64,000 nucleotides of DNA from Hydractinia symbiolongicarpus (Eukaryota; Cnidaria; Hydrozoa; Anthoathecata; Hydractiniidae), in NCBI RefSeq assembly GCF_029227915.1, contig NC_079879.1, forward strand, positions 24,630,501 to 24,694,500. The letters run 5' to 3'. Under the pieces are notes generated by a model. The model worked only from the letters and a program-made list of their open reading frames with translations. It was not told where the DNA came from and made no database searches. This document shows positions 1-10,580 of the stretch, in pieces (position 1 is the stretch's first letter; every line of letters starts with the position of its first letter). The translations under genes and the position numbers were made by a program.

Positions 1-19
1 TACAAAATTTCTTTCTTAC

Positions 20-3000
20 TCTTGCCAGGATAATATGGTGCATCCTGTCGCCCAAATTAATCCAACAATAATAACTTTGGGGAGGTAAAATGGAAGAAAG
101 CGTCTTTCAGCCTAAATTAATAAAAAAAAACAAAAAATTATATATCAAATTTATATATTAAAATAAAAAGGATTTTATTATAAAAGTTTGTTGGATCAAG
201 GAGGTTTAGTTGGATGCACATATAAAATGTTATTATTTCTTTGGAATTTTTAATAGAAATTACTAAAACACAAATTAACAAAAGTTACAAACATTTACAG
301 AAAAATAAATAAAAAACGGGTTGGGTAATGTCTTAAATGCCCGTCCTTTACGTCTTCCAGCATATACTGAAAATGACATTGTGGGATGCTGCTTTTTTAA
401 AGTCTGTCTACATTATAAAGACAGAAAAAAACAAGTTCACAAGCAATTAGAATCAAATAAAAGGGGAACATTACCTGTCTAATGCCATGATACGCACATA
501 ACCAAAACATTAGCAAGGCAGCAAAAAATGAAACTTGAAAGATGGCGTCAAACAACCTTGGTATCCAACTTTGCACAAGAAATGTTAAGGGAAACACAGG
601 ATCTAAAAACAAACAACATGCAATTAATAACGAGTCTAAATGCACAGGCCAAAATACCAGTAGTTTATATAAAAAGATTTTCCCACTAAAGAAAGTGTAT
701 TAGTAAATAACACCTTCTCAGTTTTGTTATTGCAAAACTGTACCATTTTTACATCACATTTTAACTAATACTATAGTGCTTTTCACAAACATCCAAATAT
801 GGCAGGGAACTGGAAAATGCATGAAATTATGTGGCTGTCAACATGATACAGGACAGAATTTTTTTACAAGAGTTGCAAAACATAATTCAGGGTTAGTACT
901 AATACATATAAAAACAGGCGCTAACGAGAGATACATAAAATCAAGTTATGTCAAGACATATATTTTTAGAAAATTTGTGTTCAATTACCATTTTGTGCAC
1001 CATGCACATCTTTTTTCATAGTTCCATATTAAATCGTCATGGCACAACATAAATTTTGTGTGCAACTTACGGAATGTAATCCAAACGTTAATGGGGGGAT
1101 ACCTAAACTCAGGGGAATGAAAATAAAAGAAGGGGGATGGAAGTGGCTTTTACTATGTGCAAACCAACTAAAATTGCTATTTTACTTACTGTTGTACAAA
1201 AGAAGTAAAGGGAGGAGAGCTGACATCCATCTTTGTTCGATACACCAATCGCGAACAGGAAACTTTCGTAAACTGTGGGTGAACAGACACTAAACAAAAG
1301 ATAAAAAAATAAAAACAGAAAGTTCTTTTTCTATTGTAAGTAATAAGCTCGTATAAAATGTTTTACTATAAACAAAAATGCTACATATACAGCATAAGAA
1401 AAGATTACAAAAAATTACAAAAAAAATTTAAACACCCCTATGTGAAGGAGAGCCTTACCGTTACCGTAAATGATAAGACCAAGAAGACAAAACGGAACCA
1501 AATTTGAATTTGTGTAAATTGATCTTCAAAATATTTAAACTAAAAAATATAAGAAATGTATTAATATGGCATTTGGAACAATAACAGAATGGTCTCTATA
1601 TTTTACAAAAATCTTGTTTAAAATTGCTGCGATAGTTTTATCACTTACTGTAAAAACTACATTTCGTATTCCTACACCAGGTGGGAGTTTCAAGCCATAT
1701 AAGTTTATATTAACTTCATATGATGGGTGATTCAATGATCCAAGATGAAATATTACCATGGACTCACAAGCCTAAAAATTATATTAGTCGTAATATACAT
1801 CTTAGAACACAGAAATAACAATAACCAAGAAATTCATAGCATAATCTGGCAATTGGTTTTTCTTGAAGAAAATGGATATAGTGCAAACAGTACGAATTGG
1901 TCCAAAAAATTTTAACATAAATATTATTTAGACAAGAAAGAAAATCGATAACTTAAGATATTTCCTTTAAAATTTAACATTTTTATTGACACTAAATTTC
2001 AAACTTTTGTCTGAGAATGCAAAGAGAAAAACAACATCGTCAAGTCACAAATTAATACACTGCACAGTTTTCAATAACATCAACATACATCTAAAGTACA
2101 TGTCAAATGACGACTTCTGTTGTGATACGAGTGACTTATCAACTTGTAACTTGTGTCTTTTGCACTTCCCATAATCTTTACACTCATATGAAAATCTCTT
2201 TGAAGTTTGTAATCTGAAAAATGTAAATGTAAATTATAATGCAAGTGTTCATACTTATCATACAGTTACTTAACTGGTTGTTGATTCTGGGGTGGCATTT
2301 ATTTTGGCAAGAAAGTTTATTGTAGGATTTGGAATAATAATAACTTGGGATATGCAACTTGTTTTATATTTTCTGCGCAAGCTTGTATAGGCCCGATATG
2401 TTTACTGACAAAATTAAATTCAAAACTGACATGCAGGTTAAGAGGCCTGGGACGAGCTAACGAGTATCATTTTAGCAAAATAAACTATGTTAATCAATTC
2501 ACACTTATAATATCTAAGCTTTGATAAAGTTTAAATACACATCCCTTAACAGGTCTAAAATTTCTGATGACAGAAAATGTTAAAATTTGCTATTGCTTAA
2601 ATATGACATCATAATTTATGTAGCATAATTAAATCCGAAAATCTTTAAATGTGAATATTGTGAGAACGAAAAAAGCTTTTTAAAAAATATAAAAAGACTT
2701 GTTAACCAGCTTTTTAAGTCCAACATTATTTTATACCTTGGGTTCCCTTTAAGAATAAAATAGTTTCACATTTAAAAAGTAACATTTTATACATATATAA
2801 TTTTGCAGCTTTTCAAGTTTCGTGCAAATAATTAATATCTTCTGATATATCACCTTTCTTTGCAGGTAATCCAGTCAATTGGAATTGACAAAACAACCAC
2901 AATTCTTGATTAAATTGTGTCAAAATGCCAGAATTAAGAACAAATGGTCCAGTCTAAGAAAATAAGAGCATAAAATGGATTAGCAAGATTTAATTTCAAT

Positions 3001-3763
3001 CTGTCACAGTGGGAAGGTAGGATTCAAATGAAATGCTGCAAAAGGAAATATCCCTAACGTTAAAAAAAACTGTTTTAATGTTTCAAAATATATATTTTTA
3101 GGTAATTACAACTACAAAGACATGCATACTTCATTTCCTTTTGTTTGAAAAAAAATTAGCATATCATGCTGTTATGATTTACCCAATGTGATTAAGGAAA
3201 ACCATGGCAGCTGATAAAATAAAAAAGAAAAGAAAATAGTTTCCAATGAACCCATTCTCAAAATTCGCATTATTTAAATGCTTTTGTAAATCAGTTAAGC
3301 TGAATCACATTAACTTAAATCTTTTTATATGTTTCTATAAACATTCGGGTTATTTTCCTTTATATTAATTTTCTAATTGCTAATTCAGGATTGTCTTAAC
3401 CTCCTGGAATAAGGTAAATAAAGTCTCAGAAGGTTGATCATGATTGGTCATTGTTAATACTGATAAAAATATTTTGCAAGCAACTTACATTGAAGTTCTT
3501 GGAAGATACACCTAATGCTTTTGCAGTTTTTGACTGGTGACCAATAGCTGCTGGTCCAAGAACTCCAATAATAAGAGTAGTGAGAAAAGCTGCACAAAAC
3601 ATAACAAACACAAATACAAATCGGTTTTTCGTTAGCGAGTATAAGCGCATTTGGACAGGTCTAAAAGAGATAAAATAGAAGTTATAGAAGTTTATTTTTA
3701 ACATCCAACATCAAGTTTTCAATTCAAAAATACTTACGAATCAATTTCTTTGAAACCTGCCAT
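20..3763 (-). CDS. TMEM181: TMEM181 orthologue (multi-exon, 3' part off the left edge)
   Basis: Multipass membrane protein of the TMEM181 (GPR178) family. Exons in transcript order: 3763-3738 (starts MAGFKEIDS), 3660-3489 (MRLYSLTKNRF then a first hydrophobic segment), 2953-2854 (QELWLFCQF), 2213-2089 (ending NRSRHLTCTLD), 1771-1649 (HLGSLNHPSYEVNINLYGLK), 1539-1459 (IQIWFRFVFLVLSF), a tentative 14-nt microexon 1380-1367, 1272-1190 (DWCIEQRWMSALLPLLLLYN), 602-475 (PVFPLTFLVQSW, FWLCAYHGIR) and 111-20 (FYLPKVIIVGLIW). Every junction has GT/AG ends and matching phase. Residue order follows the vertebrate protein: N-terminal signal-anchor-like helix, luminal beta-rich region, then the TM bundle. 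About 314 codons are present; the last helices and C-terminal tail lie beyond position 1. Identity is from remembered family sequence, so orthology is inference, but the match across ten blocks is strong. Molecular role in animals is poorly defined. Confidence 0.9.
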
Positions 3764-5609
3764 ATTTATGGAGTCTTATGTATTGCTTAACTAGAAGGAG
3801 GAATGAACACAAAAAAATGATTAAATTATCTATTGTTATCATACATTAACAAACCACCACACAAAACAAATAGTTTTAGATCAGATATATGTTTTCTTTG
3901 AGAAAGTCATTAGGAGACACTTTCTTCTATCTAGTAAATATCTCTCCATACATATTTCTTATGAGTGACAGAATACTGTTTTTAAATTTAGTGATATAAT
4001 CTACAAACTTTCTTCCCTTCAAAGAAGGAATAACACTTAGTGACTCCTTGCGTTAATTAAATTGATTGACAGTTAGTCTGAATTGGCTAATCCCATTTTG
4101 TTTTTAAACAATCAAACTAACTTCCCACAGGCCAATTTAAATACAAGTTTATTTTCTTTAAACGCAGTACCTGTTTTTGCATCACACATGATTTCAATAG
4201 CTCTAAAGAAGATGTATATCTAGGTTTTGTTTCAAAACGGGCAATGGTCGTAATCATTTTTGACTATTTATTAGATGAGAAGATAATTAGAGGATCAAAA
4301 TCAACCAATCAAAGTAAATAACTTTTTATAGACCTAGATGGGAGCGATAGATCGATTAAAATTCATTTTATGCACACAAGATATATTTTTGACATAAAAA
4401 AAGTTTTTTTGAGGCAGAAGGTCCCCTTATGTAGAAGCATTATTATTGGTTAAAGTATATGTCATGTCCATATCTTAAAAGGTTTATATATCACAATCAA
4501 AACTTCACATGTTTGCCATTACCTTGAGAATGGACTTGTGACTAAATCACATGACCATTTGCAGTGCTATTGCCATTCTTAAAAAGCAAACCCAGATTGT
4601 CAAAAAAGAATGCTAACTGAAATAAAAAACTAAGTTAGCCATGCCAATTATAAAAAACTGAGTGTGTAGAAAGTTAAATATGAAAAAAAAGTTAGGTTTA
4701 GCATTTTTTTTAACTGCATAAACGACTTCGGAGTAGTTAAATGTGAGTTACACTTAGGTTCAGATATTTTGAAAAGCATGCATGCCATGTGGCAAGATTT
4801 ATTTGCCTTTGTTTGCCCCAAAATAACTAAATTCTACGTATACACCATATGCAACAGTTGTTTGACTTAATAGTTATGTTATCTCAAAAAAAATATGCTC
4901 AGATGGGCAAGTCAGATGATTAACCGTACTGTGTTGCAATAAGAACCACAGACTGCTCCTAGGACAAAAAATTAATGTCCTGAGTAAGGGTCTTTTTAAT
5001 TTGAAATTTAAACCTAAAATTTTTGATACCATAGCTAGCGAACAGAGGTACTATTTCGCCATAGGTACAACTTCGCCAGGAAGAAATAAATTCTGTTCAT
5101 GCCACAGTCAGGCGTTTACACTCACTTTTATTGATTACGGATGTGCTATGGATTTATCTTTCAAAAAATACAAGGTTTGGATAAACGAAGCAAACTTCTG
5201 TGGAAGGCTACACCGTATCTTTCCCAGACTCGTGATTTTCTGATCTTTTTTTTCCTCTTGCGACTGTGGTACAACTTCACCAGACATCATGGGAGGAGAT
5301 TTACTTTGTAAACCCATTTTTTTACCTAGGCACGTCACAAGGGACTTAGAGAATAGTAATAAGCTGAGTTACATAGATTACATAGATTACCCAGAATATC
5401 TTGTTTCTGTTGATCTTCTATCTAGGCGATTACTAATAAGAATCATTTGGTGGTGGGGTTTTAATTGTGTTAAACCAGTATCATTGGTAATTCGTTGTGT
5501 TTAGTCAAAGTGGTGTTCCATAGTGTTGATGTGAATCAATCACACTAATTTAGCGTTGCGTTACAAACAGAAAGAACTATTGCGAAGATAACCTACAGGT
5601 TATATATTA
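3764..5609. other. Non-coding: upstream of TMEM181 and copia left flank
   Basis: No ORF here looks coding. The sequence is AT-rich. The proximal part presumably holds the TMEM181 promoter, although no clear core element was recognised. The last several hundred bases (roughly 5340-5609) probably include the 5' LTR of the copia element whose internal region resumes at 9258, because the Tc1-like element splits that junction. No matching 3' LTR was found, so the LTR start cannot be fixed. Confidence 0.4.
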
Positions 5610-6312
5610 CAGTGCCGATCGCGAGTAAAGCTACACATCTTTGAGAGTACGAGTGCAAATAAATGCGAGTAAAATAGTTCAGAGTGAGAGTACAATGCGA
5701 GTGCGAGTAAAATAAACGAGAGTAATCTTTTTAATAACGCGAGTACGCAATAATTAAACTACCCGCGAGTAAATCTTTAAAAAAATATATCATGTTACTC
5801 GCGAGTTATATTAAAGAAAAACATAAGACATTAATTTTAATTCACCATTTAATTTTTTTTTAATTTAGTTTATAATTAAAAAATAAATTTTTAAGTTCAA
5901 CTTTTGTGTCTCTTCTTTAAATGCTTTCGCTACTTTCGTTATGTGAAATCACTTCCAGCATGTTCTTTCGCAAACACAGAGTCAGAATGATATCTAATTA
6001 TAGTTATGGTGATCAATTGCCACATGCAGACTTTGCTTTCTGAATATTTTTCAACAAACATTGCTTTATAACTCAGACAACAATCTGTATAATTTTAAAA
6101 TATCGCCGTAGAAACAGGACGTCACTAAGCTTGTTATCTTTTTGTTTTTGTTGGGATGTTTAAAGATCGAAGCAACAAAATAACGTGAGGGATTTTTTTT
6201 ATAAAAAAAAACAGTTTAATGTTTAATGATATATTTTTTTAAAAAAATCTAAAAATAAAAAATATTTACATCTAAAAAAATATTTACAAAAAAGTTATTA
6301 ACTGAAAGAGTT

Positions 6313-7843
6313 TTATGACTGCAACATGCATGATTTATAATTTTTCTTTGTTCTGTTGCTACGTCGTATAAATTCATCAATTGCACGTTGACAGTCCCTC
6401 CATGCACCCGGTGCAGCCATGTTGGTTGGATAAAACTTCCAACAAAAAGCTTTAACAATATCTTGTTTGTAGCCATCAATCGCAGGTTTTTTAACTCCTC
6501 GACAATTTCTTCCTACAAGCTCCTTGTGGTCAAATAATTTAGCCAGCAACAGATAGCTAAAGTTTTTGAAAGATGTCGCCCCTTGTCTCACTTCATTGGC
6601 TATCGGCCAGAATTCGGTCGGAATTTCTATAGTAGGAGCTGTGTCCACCTTGTATTTTTTTCTATTTAATCTTTCATTTATTTGAAAATCGTCATCATCA
6701 ATATTCGTCCTCTGCATCGCCTTTAGTGGAGACAACCCCTGGACTGAAGGTAATGCTTCGTCACTGTCGTCGATAAAGTTTGCGGATAAGGCAATTGCAT
6801 TCCCTTCCAACGCAGCTAGTCGCTTTTCTAGTCTTTCAATGATTTGTCGCATAGCAGCACAATCGCACGTGCACTGCTTTGTTTGCTCGGGATAATTCGG
6901 AAAAAGTGTTGTTCTAACGGCAGGTGTTGATTGCAGAGGTCTGGCTGGTGAAGGCGGAGAAAAAGGTAGGTCGGGAAGAATAGAAGTGGATAGTGTCGAA
7001 GTAGGTGGCGAAAATGATGGCAGTGGTTTTCCAGGTGAAACCAATAACTTTAGAAAGGAGAATGTGTTTTCAACTTCATCGTTTTGCGTCTTCGGCGTTT
7101 CTTCGGCGGTGTTTTCCACTTTATCCTTTGGCGGTTCTTCGGCGGTGTTTTCTACTTTACCATTTTGTGCCTTCCGCGGTTCTCGTAAAACATCACTAAA
7201 ATCAACTTGGTAATTTAGTTGTGGGACTTTGTAATTTATTTCTACTAATGAAGGTTGTCTTTTATCAACAGCTGCACTCTAAAAAGAAGTTTATAATACA
7301 TAAATTAGATAAAGAATAAAATTTCTGTGCTGATTCTTACGACAAATTTTTTATAAACTAACATCCTTTTTGACGAACTTCTTCTGAGGTTTTACTAATG
7401 TTTCGCCTGTTGTCCGTTTTTTATTGTTTTTAATGTTTTTTATTTTTTCTTCTTTTTTTTTTTCTCCGACCTCTTCGATGATAAATGTTTTCTCGTTGTT
7501 CAACCAATCTCTTTCAAACTGTGTGCAATTTGACCATTCATCTAAAAAGAAAGAAAAAAATCATTATTACTAACAGTAAAAATTTAACTTAGCCTCTGTT
7601 TTTCTTTAGGTCGTTTACAAAACTATACTTACTGTTTAGAAATAAAATTGTAGCTTTGTGATTTTGTACATTCTTTCCGCTACCCCATCGCACAAATACA
7701 TTGTCGTCAACGCTCAGTAACTTTTCTTCCCTATTTACAATATCTTTAGTTTTGACAGAACCAATACATTTATCTTCATCGAAGAAGACGCATGCATATT
7801 TGTATGTTTTAACTCTTGTTTGACTGAAAAATGATGATGCCAT
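6313..7843 (-). CDS. BEN-domain protein encoded inside the TIR element
   Basis: Three exons give an uninterrupted 451-residue frame: 7843-7633 (MASSFFSQTRVKTYKYACVF), 7541-7363 and 7278-6313. Junction phases are 1 and 0; the second donor is GTTAGT, which is weak. Layout: a compact N-terminal region (residues 1-70), a lysine-rich linker (about 80-130), an acidic stretch with repeated VENTAEE units (about 170-205), a proline/serine-rich stretch, a short coiled coil (MRQIIERLEKRLAALEG, about 273-290), and a C-terminal BEN domain (about 368-438) with LLLAKLFDHKELVGRNCRG and AWRDCQRAIDEFIRR. BEN domains bind DNA and chromatin partners and occur in metazoan regulators, transposons and some DNA viruses. 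An upstream in-frame start at 7939 would lie inside the tandem-repeat block, so 7843 is preferred. The intact frame inside a decayed element is notable. Confidence 0.75.
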
Positions 7844-7910
7844 AGTGAACTCAGATAAATGAAGACACTTAAAATGAATTCCTAAAGAAGCAAACTCTTT
7901 TATAGCTAGT

Positions 7911-8135
7911 TTTCGGCTTTTTTCATTTCTTACTCTCATTGTACTCGGGAGTGCAAAAACAGAGTCATTAAATAAGGAATTTGATTTTCGGCTTTTTTAT
8001 TTCTCACTCTAACTATACTCGGGAGTACAAAAACAAAGGTTATTAAATGATGAATGAAATGTTCGGCTTTTTTTTATTTCCTACTCTCATTGTACTCGGG
8101 AGTGCCAAAACAAGTCATTATAATAGAAATTTAAT
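7911..8135. repeat. Three 75-bp tandem repeats inside the TIR element
   Basis: Three imperfect copies with a 75-bp period start at about 7911, 7986 and 8061. Each carries TTCGGCTTTTTT, then ACTCTCA, then TACTCGGGAGT (an ACTC/GAGT palindrome), then an AT-rich spacer. The palindromic core resembles the GAGT motifs of the TIRs. The first copy overlaps the sequence just upstream of the BEN gene start, so the array may act as its promoter or as internal transposase-binding sites. That role is inference. Confidence 0.8.
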
Positions 8136-8143
8136 TACCTGCT

Positions 8144-8482
8144 TTGTTTTATACTGTATTTCCAGATGGGCATAGGTTTATGCAAGATAACGACCCCAAA
8201 CACACCAGTTTGAAAGCGTCGCAAGTGATGCAGGAAAATCAAATAAACTGGTGGAAAACCCCGCCTGAATCACCAGACATGAACCCTATAGAAAACTTTT
8301 GGCATGAAATGAAGGAAAAAATTCGAAATGATTATAAACCGCACACGAAAGAAGAATTGGTAAATGCAATTTCGGAAATATGGTCGGCTGTGACGCCAGA
8401 AAAATGCCGAAAGTATATTTCACACTTACGCAAGGTAATTCCGAAAGTCATTGAAAGAAACGGAAAGGCATCTGGTTTTTAA
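8144..8482 (+). pseudogene. Tc1/mariner transposase C-terminal fragment
   Basis: The 112-codon frame shows the C-terminal third of a Tc1-type DDE transposase: MQDNDPKHTSLKASQVM, containing the second catalytic Asp region, then WWKTPPESPDMNPIENFWHEM, containing the third acidic residue (Glu of NPIEN), then a helical tail. The family is normally about 340 residues. The helix-turn-helix DNA-binding domain and the first catalytic Asp are absent; upstream lie only tandem repeats. A plausible splice acceptor (TTTCCAG) sits at the left edge, so an upstream exon may have been lost. Probably non-functional. Confidence 0.8.
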
Positions 8483-8776
8483 AAAACTACTTTATGTAAT
8501 AAAACTGAACATTCAAACTGAACGGTAAAAGTTATTTGTATATATACTTTCATTTTAACAACTAATACATTTTTTACTATACTTTTGTTGTTGTTTGTTT
8601 TTTCTCTTTTTATCCTCAATGTTTTTGATGATATTGAAACGTAGTTCTGGGCACAGACTTTTTATTAATAGGCAAAAAAAAAATTAAAAAAAAACATGTA
8701 ATCTCTTACTCTCAGTTTTTTTATGCCACAATAAATTTGTTTTACTTTCTAAACAACACAGTCTTTTTCACTATTT

Positions 8777-9021
8777 AAAATTAATTTTTTTAACTTAATT
8801 TTTTTAAAGTTTACAATATAATATCTCTCGCAAGAAAAGTTTAATTTTTTTAACTTAATTTTTTTTAAAGTTTACAATTTAATATCTCTCGCAAAAAAAG
8901 TTTAATTTTTTTAACCTAATTTTTTTAAAGTTTACAATTTATTATCTCTCGCAAAAAAAGTTTAATTTTTTTAACTTGATTTTTTTAACGTTTACAATTT
9001 AATATCTCTCGCAAAAAAATT
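8777..9021. repeat. Four ~61-bp AT-rich tandem repeats inside the TIR element
   Basis: Four near-identical units each contain TTTAATTTTTTTAACTTA, then AAAGTTTACAATTTAATATC, then TCTCGCAAAAAAAG. They sit between the transposase fragment and the right subterminal region. No function is evident. Confidence 0.8.
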
Positions 9022-9268
9022 AAATGTGTTCACGCGCGTATTACTTTGACTTTAAAAACTGTACTTATGTGAGTACACTTGCGAGTAAAAATATAATTAA
9101 TCATTGAGAGTATGATTAACAAAAATGCGAGTAATATCATTTTAGTTGTACTCGCGTTGTACTCGGGAGTGAATTACTCGCACTCTCACTGTTTTATTTT
9201 TGTACTCTTACTCTCGAAAATGTGTAGCTTTACTCGCGATCGGCACTGTATATATTAATATTCAATAA

Positions 9269-9281
9269 TGGTAGCAGAGGA
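9269..9281 (+). other. copia primer-binding site (initiator tRNA-Met)
   Basis: TGGTAGCAGAGGA is the perfect complement of the 3' end of metazoan initiator tRNA-Met (UCCUCUGCUACCA). It lies a few bases after a TTCA that would end the 5' LTR. This matches tRNA-primed minus-strand synthesis in copia-type elements. It also shows that the TIR element inserted only about 20 bp upstream. Confidence 0.75.
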
Positions 9282-9292
9282 ATAAAAGTGAA

Positions 9293-10180
9293 ATGTCAAA
9301 AAGTTGGGTCCCCCCGCCATCATTAGACAAAGAGACTTGTTACAAAGATTAGAAAAAAGAAGTGCAAATATGGCAAGCACTGACAGAATTGAAGGCAGAA
9401 AAACAAGGGCCAGCTATATTCATGGGCTTAAAAAGGAAAGCTAAAGAATCAGTTCTAGAATTAGACATTGAATAGATAAGTGCAGTAACTGGAGTAAAAG
9501 CTATTACTGACAGATTGGACAAAATATATTTAAAAGATGAGAATCAAACTGCTTACCTAGCTTATGAAACCTTTGAAAGATTTAAGCGACTTCCAGAAAT
9601 GAGTATGAATGACTATCTTATAGAATTTGAACGGTTACACCATAAGATCCAAGGACATAATATGGTACTTCCTGATGGAGTGTTGGCACATAGAGTTCTA
9701 CAACCTTACACCAGAGCAGCAACAGTTAGCAAGAGCAACTTTAAATGAACTACGGTATGATGCAATGGTACGGCAGTTAAAGAAAATATTTGGGGATACT
9801 GTTGCCTCATTAGGAACGAATACTGAAGTAAAGATAGAACCAGTTCTTCAGGCAAGTGCAGATACAATTGAGCAAAATTATTTCACTCAAAGAGGGGAAT
9901 ATCAACGCTCCAGGTTTAGAAGAGGAAAACCTGCAGCTGCTTCAAATCAGAGATATGCAGGAAGAAAAACCAGACCAAACAATAGAAAAATGAATCCATC
10001 CGATCAATCTGGAAGTCCATCAAGATGCAATATTTGCCAATCTATATATCACTGGGCTTCAAACTGTCCACACTCTTATGAGAAGGAACCTGAGGATGTT
10101 AGAAAAGATGACAGTCTTTCTAAGGTTACTTTTCTTGCAAAAATTAGAGAAGATGAAATGCAATCTCTGGTTGGTGAAAC
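9293..10180 (+). pseudogene. copia gag remnant with zinc knuckle
   Basis: The frame opens at ATG 9293, 12 bp after the primer-binding site. It is interrupted by in-frame TAG codons near 9350 and 9472 and by a frameshift near 9700. The capsid-like region includes ETFERFKRLPEMSMNDYLIE and LHHKIQGHNMVLPDGVLAHR. A single CCHC zinc knuckle (CNICQSIYHWASNC, spacing CX2CX4HX4C) lies at about 10027-10068. This would be the nucleocapsid and RNA-packaging protein. It is not translatable as one product. Confidence 0.8.
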
Positions 10181-10580
10181 TCTGTCGTGTGCAGTTTTAG
10201 ACTGGTTGCACAAAGACCGTTTGTGGTAATACTTGGTATCAATGTTTTATTGATAATCTTGAAAATGATAGATTGCCCGAAGAGCATCCCAGCCAAATAA
10301 GATTTAAATTTGGAGATAGTGAAGCAGTTTGTTCTATGAAAAGAGTGCTCTTACCTGTAATTATTGGCTCAAAAGAAGTTTATCTGGAGACAGAAATTGT
10401 CTTAAATGAAATTCCTTTGTTACTGAGTCAAGCTTCAATGAAAAAAGCAGAGGCAGTTTTAGATTTTAGCAACGATGTTTGGAGAACACCATCCTTTAAA
10501 ATTTACCACCACAGGTCATTATTGCATACCTTTGAACAAAAACATAATAGAGATGGATGGAAAGAGACATGAGCACTTGT
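10181..10580 (+). pseudogene. copia protease remnant
   Basis: Residues SCAVLD are followed, after a frame break, by GCTKTVCG. This is the aspartic-protease active-site block D-(S/T)-G in copia pol, with coding bases missing at the catalytic triplet. The downstream frame (FKFGDSEAVCSMKRVLLPV, then VYLETEIVLNEIPLLLS) fits the protease beta-barrel. The missing bases next to the active site make the domain inactive. Confidence 0.7.

Larger units (their letters stand above)
5610..9248. mobile_element. Tc1-like TIR transposon carrying a BEN-domain gene
   Basis: A 3,639-bp element bounded by terminal inverted repeats starting CAGTGCCGATCGCGAGTAAA. The first 29 bp are perfectly inverted (5610-5638 against 9220-9248). 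Beyond that, both ends carry scattered GCGAGT-type subterminal motifs. It is flanked by TA on both sides; the flanking match actually extends to nine bases (TATATATTA at 5601-5609 and 9249-9257). The CAGTGCC terminus plus TA agrees with Tc1/mariner. Cargo: a spliced BEN-domain gene on the minus strand (6313-7843), a C-terminal Tc1 transposase fragment on the plus strand (8144-8482), and two blocks of tandem repeats (7911-8135, 8777-9021). It is inserted at the 5' LTR/primer-binding-site junction of a copia element. Without a complete transposase it is probably non-autonomous. Confidence 0.8.

Noticed and set aside
6986-7213. Plus-strand ORFs overlapping the BEN gene
   Set aside because: They lie opposite the third exon of the BEN gene and show only compositional Ser/Phe repeats. 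They are shadows of the coding strand.
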